A stretch of DNA of 32,274 bases from Streptomyces ossamyceticus (GTDB lineage Bacteria > Actinomycetota > Actinomycetes > Streptomycetales > Streptomycetaceae). The notes under the pieces were generated by a model. It saw only the letters and a list, made by a program, of their open reading frames with translations. It was not told the origin of the DNA and ran no database searches. Position numbers and translations under genes: made by a program. Location: NCBI RefSeq assembly GCF_001418475.1, contig NZ_LIQX01000079.1, positions 1 through 32,274 of the forward strand, given 5' to 3'. Shown here piece after piece: positions 15,834 through 22,549 of the stretch (position 1 is its first letter; every line of letters begins with the position of its first letter).

Positions 15834-16648
15834 CAGCACGGGGCGCGATGCTGGGTGTGCTGCTGCTGCTGTTGGTCACCTGCGGCTGCGGCAGCACCAC
15901 CCGGGCGGTCCCGGAGCCCAAGCCCCCCGTCCCCGGCGACTGGCACCTCGAGTTCCATGACGACTTCGACGGCTCGCGACTCGACAGGAAGCGCTGGACC
16001 ACCTGCTACGACTGGAACGATGACGGCTGCACCATCGGCACCAGCGGGGAACTGGAGTGGTACCGGCCCGGTCAGGTCTCCGTGGACGGGGGGAAGCTGA
16101 CCCTCGCCGCCGAACGCCGTACGGTCCGTGGCAGCGACGGCCAGCTGCACCCCTGGGTGTCCGGCATGATCTCCACCGGCCGGGACGACTGGTACGCCGA
16201 GCCGAGGGAGACCTTCACCTACGGCTACTTCGAGGCGGCGATCCGCATCCCGGCACAGAGCGGGATGGCGCCCGCCTTCTGGTTGATTCCCGCGAGCCGC
16301 TTCACCCCGCCCGAGATCGACATCATGGAGTTCCTCGGCGCCCCCGACGAACTGACCATGTACGTGCACTGGCGGAACGCCGAGGGCGACGAGCGCAAAC
16401 AGCGGGGAGCCTTCGCGGCGCCCGGCTTCCCCGACGACTACCACGTCTTCGCCCTGCTGTGGGAGAAGGACAGACTCGTCTGGTACGTGGACGGTGTCGA
16501 ACGGTTCAGGGTGACCGCTCCGGAACGGATTCCGCACGTGCCGATGGAAGTCATCCTCAACCTGGCCGTCGGCCTGCTCAAGCCCCCGCCGCCGAGCACC
16601 GACTCGGCCCGGATGCTCGTGGACTGGGTCCGCGTCTGGCAGCGTTGA
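15830..16648 (+). CDS. Secreted GH16 beta-glycanase, probable lipoprotein
   Basis: 272 residues. GTG 15830 overlaps the previous stop by 4 bp. The first 20 residues form a short export signal (MLGVLLLLLVTC) ending in a lipobox-like LVTC with Cys 18; Thr at -1 is unusual, so lipidation is uncertain. The mature part is a GH16 jelly-roll: FHDDFDGSRLDRKRW at the start, then the catalytic EIDIME, with the nucleophile Glu at 162, Asp 164 and the acid/base Glu at 167. GH16 enzymes cleave beta-1,3/1,4-glucans or galactans, or transglycosylate. Beside polysaccharide export genes it may trim, release or remodel the exported polymer. The 3' end forms one arm of a strong stem-loop. Confidence 0.9.
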   Translation: MTARGAMLGVLLLLLVTCGCGSTTRAVPEPKPPVPGDWHLEFHDDFDGSRLDRKRWTTCYDWNDDGCTIGTSGELEWYRPGQVSVDGGKLTLAAERRTVRGSDGQLHPWVSGMISTGRDDWYAEPRETFTYGYFEAAIRIPAQSGMAPAFWLIPASRFTPPEIDIMEFLGAPDELTMYVHWRNAEGDERKQRGAFAAPGFPDDYHVFALLWEKDRLVWYVDGVERFRVTAPERIPHVPMEVILNLAVGLLKPPPPSTDSARMLVDWVRVWQR

Positions 16649-16688
16649 CGCTTCCTCGGCGAAAAGCCCAGGAAGCGTCAACGCTGCC
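16638..16688. terminator. Bidirectional terminator with a 19-bp perfect stem
   Basis: Bases 16638-16656 are the exact reverse complement of 16670-16688, with a 13-base loop (core arms AGCGTTGACGCTTCCT and AGGAAGCGTCAACGCT). The left arm includes the GH16 stop codon, and the right arm ends 13 bp before the end of the convergent deacetylase gene. It can stop transcription from both sides. Confidence 0.88.
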
Positions 16689-16700
16689 CCGGTGCGCCGG

Positions 16701-17516
16701 TCAGGCGCGGAGCGCCCGGTACGGCAGTCCGACCGCCGCTCTCGTCCGGCGGTACGCGCGCCAGCCCCTGGTCGCCGCCCCTTCGGCGAACGGCGCCACG
16801 GGAGCGCCCTCACCCCGGGTCCAGCGCATGAAGCGCTCCCGGCCGGTGTCGGCCCGCACCATGAGCCGGGCGAACATCAGCGGGTCGTCCCGCTGCGTGC
16901 TGAAGGCCGAAGCGGCCCGGATGGCAGCGGCCGAGGTCCAGCCGGCCTCCCTCACTCGTGCGCGGACGGCCCGGCTGGAATACCCGTGCGGGTAGGCGAA
17001 CGAGACCACCCGATGCCCGAGCACGTCCTCGATCTCCCGCTTGCACCCGGTCACCTCCTCCCGCACCGACTCCTGGGGCAGGGTGTCCAGTTGCGGATGG
17101 GTCCTGCTGTGTCCGCCGATCTCGAAGCCCGCCGCGTCCAGTTCCCGGACCTGACGCCAGCTGAGAGTGGCCACGTACGGGAACGGTCCGCCCCCCGACG
17201 GCCGTCCGAAGCCGCCCGGGGCGCCCGTGGTGACGTACAGGGTGGCGGCAAGTCCCCGGTCCAGGAGGAGCGGAGCCACCGTGGAGGCGAAGTCCGCGTA
17301 TCCGTCGTCGAAGGTCAGCACGGCGGACCGGGGCGGCGGGGGAGGGCCGCCGAGCAGTGCCGTGACCAGCTGCCGCAGCGGGATCACCGTGAGGCCGCTG
17401 TCGGCGATCACGTCCAGGTGCTCCGTGAAGGTGCGCGGGCTCACCGTGAACGGCGCGAGCCAGGGCGGGGGATCGTCCGACACCGCGTGGTACAGGAAGA
17501 CGGGTACGACGCTCAT
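16701..17516 (-). CDS. Polysaccharide deacetylase (CE4/NodB homology domain)
   Basis: 271 residues. The NodB domain has the metal/catalytic motif TFDDG (residues 68-72), the zinc motif HSRTHP (GGHSRTHPQLD) and AYPHGYSSRAV, in the normal CE4 order. It should remove N- or O-acetyl groups from a glycan. There is no clear signal peptide (MSVVPVFLYHAVSDD is the usual N terminus of cytoplasmic or poorly predicted CE4 members), so it may act on the precursor before export. ATG 17516 overlaps the stop of the upstream glycosyltransferase (ATGA). It is the last gene of a five-gene leftward operon that ends at the 19-bp stem terminator. Partial deacetylation would create positive charge if the polymer carries N-acetylhexosamine. 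Confidence 0.9.
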   Translation of the reverse strand: MSVVPVFLYHAVSDDPPPWLAPFTVSPRTFTEHLDVIADSGLTVIPLRQLVTALLGGPPPPPRSAVLTFDDGYADFASTVAPLLLDRGLAATLYVTTGAPGGFGRPSGGGPFPYVATLSWRQVRELDAAGFEIGGHSRTHPQLDTLPQESVREEVTGCKREIEDVLGHRVVSFAYPHGYSSRAVRARVREAGWTSAAAIRAASAFSTQRDDPLMFARLMVRADTGRERFMRWTRGEGAPVAPFAEGAATRGWRAYRRTRAAVGLPYRALRA

Positions 17517-18508
17517 GACGATCCCCCCACCAACGGCTCCGCCGCGGCGCGCGGTCGCCACGCGAGCCGGGAGGCCCACTGCCGTCCCCGTCCGACGAAG
17601 TATCCGGCGACGGTGACGGACACCCCCGCGGACAGCGCGCCGGCCGTGCGCAGCGCACCGGGACGAGGACGCAGGCTGCGCACGAGGGCCCGCGGAACGG
17701 TCGACCGCAGGTAGGTGCGCTCGCTGGCCAGGGCCGGCCCGCTGCCGCGTTCGCTCGACACCAGTGCCTTGCTGCCGCCCTCCGCATAACAACGGGAGCG
17801 GAAGTAGGACCAGCGGGTACGTGCCTCGGGAACCCTGTGGTGCACCTCCGCGGCGGGTTCGTACAGCAGGACAGCATCGGGGTGGCGGGCTGCGATGCGA
17901 AGGCACAGCTCCGTCTCCTCGTCGCCCGCCGGTCGTACGCCCACGCGCCCCAGACTGTTCAGAAATCCACCGACCTCCAGCAGTGCCGTCCTGCGGAACG
18001 ACATGTTGGCGCCGATGAAATTGCGCACCGGCGCGGCCCGTTCGGGCAGTCCGCGGTAGGAGCAACCCACGACCCAGTCGAACTCCGGCGGGAACCACAC
18101 CGGCCGGCCGGTGGACCAGCGCGGCCGTACGAAGCCTCCGACGCCCGCCACCCGAGGGTCGCCGTAGGGCGCCAGCAGACGTTCCGCCCAGTCGGGTTCC
18201 GCGGCGGCGTCGTCGTCGAGGAACGCCACCACCTCGCCGCGGGAGACCGCCACGCCCGTGTTACGGGCCCCGGACAGGCCGCGACGGCCTTCGTTGGGTA
18301 CGACCCGGACACCGTGCAGTTCCTTCGAAGCCCGCTGATAGAGGCCGGGGCAGTGGTCGACGACCAGCACGATCTCGTCGACGGCACGGGACTGACCGAG
18401 CAGCGACGCTATCGCGGCCCGCAGGTCCTCCCAGCGGTCGAGGGTATAGGCGCAGACGACGACCGACATGCTGGGAAGGTGGCGTTCTGGGGAGAGCGGG
18501 CTGTTCAT
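17513..18508 (-). CDS. Family 2 glycosyltransferase
   Basis: 331 residues with a GT-A fold: the N-terminal nucleotide-binding strand (MSVVVCAYTLDRWEDLRAAI), RRGLSGARNTGV, and a DxD-type metal site in VVAFLDDDAAAEPDW. The later part has GDEETELCLRI and a hydrophobic C-terminal stretch that may associate with the membrane. It probably transfers a sugar from a UDP- or GDP-sugar to a lipid-linked acceptor. Donor and linkage cannot be read from the sequence. It overlaps both neighbours by 4 bp (flippase upstream, deacetylase downstream), so it is a tightly coupled member of the operon. Confidence 0.9.
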   Translation of the reverse strand: MNSPLSPERHLPSMSVVVCAYTLDRWEDLRAAIASLLGQSRAVDEIVLVVDHCPGLYQRASKELHGVRVVPNEGRRGLSGARNTGVAVSRGEVVAFLDDDAAAEPDWAERLLAPYGDPRVAGVGGFVRPRWSTGRPVWFPPEFDWVVGCSYRGLPERAAPVRNFIGANMSFRRTALLEVGGFLNSLGRVGVRPAGDEETELCLRIAARHPDAVLLYEPAAEVHHRVPEARTRWSYFRSRCYAEGGSKALVSSERGSGPALASERTYLRSTVPRALVRSLRPRPGALRTAGALSAGVSVTVAGYFVGRGRQWASRLAWRPRAAAEPLVGGSS

Positions 18509-19836
18509 GACGACCTCTCAGTTACGGGGACGAGCCAGCGGGACCGGAAGACGATCAGGAAGACGGCGATGACACACTGGGCGACCAGCCAGGCGACGCC
18601 CGCGCCCGTGACGCCGAGCACGGGCATCAGGAGACCGGAGAGCCCGAGCACCAGGACGCACAGGGCCACCTGGAGGGTGACCGCCCAGCGCAGCCTCCGC
18701 CGTGCCCGCGCCACATCGATGGCCACGCTCAGCAGGAGGTTCGGCAGCGCGGACAGCGCCAGCAGCCGCAACAGCGTGCTGCCCTCGGCCGCGTACGCGG
18801 CGCCGAAGAGGGACAGGATCTGCGGAGCCGCCGCCACCAGCACGACCGTGATGCCGATCAGCAGCAGACCCGAATGGCGCAGGACGCGCAGACCGTGTTC
18901 CACGAGACGCTCGGGACGCCGGACCGACTCCGCCAGCAGGGACGTCCCCATGTTGCGGGCGAGCAGGTAGGGCACGTAGGCGACGCTCCAGGCCACCGAG
19001 AAGAAGGCGCTCTGCTCCGCACCCAGATCGTTCAGCACGAGCAGCGGGACCAGGGCGTACGCGGCCAGTTGGAACAGGGAGCCGAGCCAGTCGGCCGCGG
19101 CGTATCCGAGCAGGCGGGGAGGCGGCGGCTTGGTCTCGGTCTCCCGCTCGTGCCGGGGGACGGCCCGGCGCAGCAGGACGGCGTTGGCCACCAGCAGCGA
19201 GATCACCAGGGCCCCCGCCCAGGCGAGCAGGATCCCGGAGAGCAGGGCCAGGGCCGCGCCGGCGGCGAGCAGCAGGATCTTCGCCACGGAGAAGATGGCG
19301 TTCTCGGCCACCACCCAGCCGGGGCGGCGGACGGCGGTGAGGGCACCGTCCTGGAGGACGAAGACGGCGTAACCGGCGGTCACCACCACGAAACAGACCG
19401 CGGCCATCGGGGTCAACAGGAAGTCGAGTTCGGGCGCGACCACCGGTACCAACGCCAGGAACACCGTGGCGGCCAGCAGGCTGAAGGAGGTGCTCGCCGC
19501 ATAGCAGGTGAGGACGAGCCGGCGGGTGCGGCGGCCGGCGGACGGCACGAACCGCACCAGGAAGTCGTTCAGGTTCAGCTGCCCGATTCCCGTGAGCAGC
19601 AGGGACGCCGAGAGCGCCGAATAGCTCAGGCCCACGATCCGCTCGTCGTACAAGTGCGTCGCGAAGATCCAGAAGATGAAGCCGAAGCCCGCGTTGACGA
19701 GGGAACTGATCGCGAGGAGGTGCCCGGTGCGCAGGACGGGTTCCCGGGGAAGCGCGGCGGCGACACCGGCGCGCAGCACGGCGGGAACGGAGCGCCTTCG
19801 CATGGCCGTGGACCTCGTGGGCGAGGCTGTGTCCAT
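18505..19836 (-). CDS. Polysaccharide flippase (Wzx/MOP superfamily)
   Basis: 443 residues with about 12-14 hydrophobic helices in the pattern of oligosaccharide flippases of the MOP superfamily (for example LLAISSLVNAGFGFIFWIFA near the start, then repeated helix pairs). It is predicted to flip undecaprenyl-linked glycan units across the membrane. The start is ATG 19836, preceded by GAGGTG; the longer open frame reaches back into the upstream gene and is a shadow. It follows the larger GT2 gene after 19 bp and overlaps the next GT2 by ATGA. Its presence points to a Wzx-dependent rather than a synthase-dependent assembly route. No chain-length regulator or priming transferase was seen. Confidence 0.85.
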   Translation of the reverse strand: MDTASPTRSTAMRRRSVPAVLRAGVAAALPREPVLRTGHLLAISSLVNAGFGFIFWIFATHLYDERIVGLSYSALSASLLLTGIGQLNLNDFLVRFVPSAGRRTRRLVLTCYAASTSFSLLAATVFLALVPVVAPELDFLLTPMAAVCFVVVTAGYAVFVLQDGALTAVRRPGWVVAENAIFSVAKILLLAAGAALALLSGILLAWAGALVISLLVANAVLLRRAVPRHERETETKPPPPRLLGYAAADWLGSLFQLAAYALVPLLVLNDLGAEQSAFFSVAWSVAYVPYLLARNMGTSLLAESVRRPERLVEHGLRVLRHSGLLLIGITVVLVAAAPQILSLFGAAYAAEGSTLLRLLALSALPNLLLSVAIDVARARRRLRWAVTLQVALCVLVLGLSGLLMPVLGVTGAGVAWLVAQCVIAVFLIVFRSRWLVPVTERSS

Positions 19837-19855
19837 GCCGTTCACCTCGATCGGG

Positions 19856-21154
19856 TCAGCTTCCGCGGTGGGCGCCGACGAGACGCCCACGGAGATAACC
19901 GCAGGGGCCGTAGACCATGCCGCGCACCTCGAGGAGGGCCAGGCGACCGGACCAGTCGGCTTCGGGATCGGCCTTGCGGTCGCGTGACCTGGCCATGGTG
20001 TAACGGACCCCACGGGGCAGGCGGCGCAGCAGCGCGGGCAGCCGGCAGGGGTTCCTGACCAGCGCGCCGGTCAGATAGGCGCCGAGTCCGGCGCCGTAGG
20101 CGAACGCCTGTTGCGCGACGGCGTCCGGCGTGCGGCGGTGACGGTGCCAGATGATGGCGTTCGGCTGGTAGGCGAGGGCGTGACCGGCGGCCAGGACCTC
20201 GAAGAAGGAGAGGAGGTCGTCGCCGCCCCGGCCCGGGGCCCCGGCACCGGTCGCGGGGTCGAAACCGCCCAGGGCGCGCAGGACGTCGGTGCGGAAGGCC
20301 ATGTTGGCGCCGGAGCCGAAGCGCCCGGCGGTGAACGGGAACAGCGGGTCCTCGGGGGGATCGGACAGGGACCAGACGCGCGGCAGGTATCCCTTCGCGA
20401 AGCCGCCCTGCCGCTCCAGCGCTCTCTGGGCCGGGGTCTCCAGCTCGGCGGGCACGATCAGTCCGGTGACGCACCCGACGCGCGGGTCGCGTACGAACGC
20501 CTCCGCCAGGGCGGACAGCCAGGCGGGGTCGGCGAGCGTGTCGTCGTCCGTGAAGGCGACGACAGGGCCGCGTGCCTGGGCGAGGCCCACGTTGTGGGCG
20601 CGGGCCAGCCCGGCGACCGGTTCGCGGACATAGCGGACCCGGCCCCTGAAGACTTGGCGGACCAGTGCTTCGGTCGTGCCGTCGGCCGGGGCGTTGTCGA
20701 CCACGATGATCTCGAACTCGGGGTACTCGCACCGCAGGAGTGAGCGCAGACACGAACGCAGCTGCTCCGCCCGGTTGCGAGTGGCCACCACCACGCTGAT
20801 GACCGGTTGCCGCTGGAGCGGACGGCGTGGGACGGCCTGGCAGGACCATGCGTCGGTGCCGCGGTCCCGGGGTGCCGTCCGGTCCGCCGTGCGGTGCCGG
20901 GCGATCTGGTCGGCCAGTTCCCGGTGGGCGGTGTCGGCGACCGCCCGCCACAGCCCCTCGGGGCCGGAGGGGTCCGCGGCGCTGACCATGCCCAGCGGCA
21001 GACCGTGCAGCCGTACGAGGGCCCGGACCTCTCCCTGCGGCCTGATCCCTCCGTGGGGCCCGGGGAGCCGGAACTCGCCCGGACGAGCGAGGTCCACGTC
21101 GACGACGGTCACCGGAGGGTGAACGGGGTCGGGGCGCACCGGGGCGGAGGTCAT
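19856..21154 (-). CDS. Family 2 glycosyltransferase with N-terminal extension
   Basis: 432 residues. About 115 N-terminal residues (VTVVDVDLARPGEFRLPGP...) form an extra domain of a kind found before GT2 domains in other actinobacterial glycosyltransferases; its role is unknown. Then comes a GT-A core: VISVVVATRNRAEQLRSCL, IIVVDNAPADG, VAGLARAHNVGLAQARG, the metal motif in AFTDDDTLADPAWL, and GGDDLLSFFEVLAAG as the acceptor/catalytic-base region. The protein is soluble or peripherally bound. ATG 21154 overlaps the stop of the upstream GT2 (ATGA). It probably extends the lipid-linked repeat unit. Confidence 0.9.
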   Translation of the reverse strand: MTSAPVRPDPVHPPVTVVDVDLARPGEFRLPGPHGGIRPQGEVRALVRLHGLPLGMVSAADPSGPEGLWRAVADTAHRELADQIARHRTADRTAPRDRGTDAWSCQAVPRRPLQRQPVISVVVATRNRAEQLRSCLRSLLRCEYPEFEIIVVDNAPADGTTEALVRQVFRGRVRYVREPVAGLARAHNVGLAQARGPVVAFTDDDTLADPAWLSALAEAFVRDPRVGCVTGLIVPAELETPAQRALERQGGFAKGYLPRVWSLSDPPEDPLFPFTAGRFGSGANMAFRTDVLRALGGFDPATGAGAPGRGGDDLLSFFEVLAAGHALAYQPNAIIWHRHRRTPDAVAQQAFAYGAGLGAYLTGALVRNPCRLPALLRRLPRGVRYTMARSRDRKADPEADWSGRLALLEVRGMVYGPCGYLRGRLVGAHRGS

Positions 21155-21903
21155 GACGCGTTCGGCGCGGGCCGACGGTCGGCGGGCCGGGGGCTCGCGT
21201 GTTCCGAGAGCAGGGTGCGCAGGACCCGGCGCCCGTCGGAGATGGCGTGCAGGTTGGAGCGACCGCTGCGCCGGGGCAGCTCCAGGCTCGGGACCTCGGC
21301 GATGCGCAGACCCGAGCGCAGGGCGTGCACGGTCATCTCGGCCTCGATCTCGAAGCCGGAGGCGTGCAGGTCGAGCAGGTCCAGGAAGCTGCGCCGGAAG
21401 GCGCAGAAGCCGTAGCACAGATCCGTCAGGGAGGCGTGGTAGAGCCGGTTGGCGGTGGCGAGCAGCACATGGTTGCCCATCCGGCGCAGGGGGGTGATGT
21501 CGAGGGAACCGCCCCCGGCGACGAACCTCGACCCCTTGACGAAGTCGTAGCCGTTCTCCAGGAAGTGCAGGAAGTGGGGGATCTCCGACGGAGACATGCT
21601 GCCGTCGGCGTCCATCATCACCACGAAGTCTCCCGTAGCTGCCAGGAAGCCGGTACGCAGGGCGTTGCCCTTTCCGGGGCCGCTCTGCCGTACGTGGCGC
21701 ACCGTCGGGAGGCAGTGCTGCGCCATGGGGACGGTGGCGTCGCTGGAGTCGCCGTCGACGAGGATGACCTCGTCCACGCACGTCGGGATCTGCTCGAAGA
21801 CCCAGGGGATGTTCCGGGCCTCGTTGCGGGCGGGCACGACCAGGCTCACCGTGGCGGGCGTCGTGGCGGTCCCCTCGCGGCTGTTGATCGGATCGCTGTA
21901 CAT
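21151..21903 (-). CDS. GT2 glycosyltransferase, polyprenyl-phosphate mannose/glucose synthase-like
   Basis: 250 residues. The pattern is that of DPM1/polyprenol-phosphate sugar synthases: SLVVPARNEARNIPWVFEQI, VILVDGDSSDAT, GPGKGNALRTGF and the metal site MMDADGSMSP, followed by GSRFVAGGGSLDITPLRRMGN. There are no C-terminal membrane helices. Such enzymes make polyprenyl-phosphate-linked mannose or glucose, used as donor by membrane GT-C enzymes. The large membrane protein encoded upstream (22546-24375) could be such a user; that link is inference. First gene of the leftward five-gene operon, with operator site D directly upstream. Confidence 0.88.
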   Translation of the reverse strand: MYSDPINSREGTATTPATVSLVVPARNEARNIPWVFEQIPTCVDEVILVDGDSSDATVPMAQHCLPTVRHVRQSGPGKGNALRTGFLAATGDFVVMMDADGSMSPSEIPHFLHFLENGYDFVKGSRFVAGGGSLDITPLRRMGNHVLLATANRLYHASLTDLCYGFCAFRRSFLDLLDLHASGFEIEAEMTVHALRSGLRIAEVPSLELPRRSGRSNLHAISDGRRVLRTLLSEHASPRPADRRPAPNAS

Positions 21904-21931
21904 GATCGGTCTCCCGGGCTCTACGCCATAT

Positions 21932-21979
21932 GTTTACGAAGTATACGTACACTTTCGCCCGATTTATCCGCAGCGTCAA
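21932..21979 (-). promoter_or_regulatory. Promoter and TetR-type operator (site D) of the glycosyltransferase operon
   Basis: On the minus strand TTGACG (21979-21974), 17 bp, GAAAGT (21956-21951), then the dyad GTATACTTCGTAAAC (21946-21932), a perfect match to GTWTACNNNGTAWAC. The dyad covers the expected transcription start and ends about 29 bp before the ATG at 21903. GAAAGTGTACGTATAC is identical to site A, and all spacings are the same. The rest of the gap 21980-22120 shows only the hairpin listed separately. Confidence 0.7.
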
Positions 21980-22061
21980 GCGGAGAGTGGGGATCAGGAG
22001 CGCGTCAGGGGTGAGTGAGGCTGCTTCGCAGGACGGGAACGGGGGCCCGCGGGTGTGCGGA

Positions 22062-22092
22062 ACCGCCGGTGCGTCCGGGGCGGGCCGGCGGT
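22062..22092 (-). terminator. Possible hairpin after the membrane-protein operon
   Basis: ACCGCCGG (22062-22069) pairs with CCGGCGGT (22085-22092) around a 15-base GC-rich loop, about 29 bp beyond the stop of the small membrane protein gene. The stem is modest and there is no T tract. Confidence 0.4.
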
Positions 22093-22120
22093 CAGACCTC
22101 GTGAAGGGCGCCGGCGGGAC

Positions 22121-22549
22121 TCACCCGGCGTCGGGCCGCTCGGGCCGCTCGGTGGCGGGCTCGGGTGTGTCCTCGTTTGGCGGGGCCGGCGTGGACCGGC
22201 GACGACCGCCGCCGGGGCCGGGTAGCAGGGCCAGGAGGGAGGTGACGGCGGCGAGCGCCAGCATCGCTCGCACGGTCGTGAACGTGCCGCCCAGGAACAT
22301 CGGCTCCACGGCGAGCACCGCCAGCGACAGGCTGAGCACCAGGGCCAGAAGGGCTCTCTCCCCGGCGGCCGTCCGGTCCGTCGCTCGCACCGGGGCCGAC
22401 CGGGCCCAGCGTGCGGCGGCCAGGCCGGGGCAGACGAGCAGGAAGGCTGTCGTCACCACGGCGCGCGGGATGTTTCCCTCCGGTAGGAGGGTGACCGCGG
22501 CCAGGGCCGCCCAGCCGGACAGTGCGAGGCACCACCGGAGTGTGTTCAA
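22121..22549 (-). CDS. Small polytopic membrane protein of unknown function
   Basis: 142 residues with about four hydrophobic helices (WCLALSGWAALAAVTLLP, AVVTTAFLLVCPGLAAARW, ALLALVLSLSLAVLAVEPMF, AMLALAAVTSLLALLPG) and a charged, Pro-rich C-terminal tail. The start is a TTG at 22549 that overlaps the stop of the large membrane protein gene (TTGA), so it is coupled to it; no better start is visible in frame near there. I do not recognise the family with confidence, although the hydrophobic profile resembles DUF1616-like accessory proteins. Co-translation suggests it is a partner of the large membrane protein in polymer assembly. The much longer open frame upstream in this phase is a shadow. 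Confidence 0.7.
   Translation of the reverse strand: MNTLRWCLALSGWAALAAVTLLPEGNIPRAVVTTAFLLVCPGLAAARWARSAPVRATDRTAAGERALLALVLSLSLAVLAVEPMFLGGTFTTVRAMLALAAVTSLLALLPGPGGGRRRSTPAPPNEDTPEPATERPERPDAG

Noticed and set aside
18874..20058. Rightward open frame of 394 codons antisense to the flippase
   Set aside because: Composition is Gln/Gly/Arg-rich nonsense, and the opposite strand encodes a clear membrane protein.
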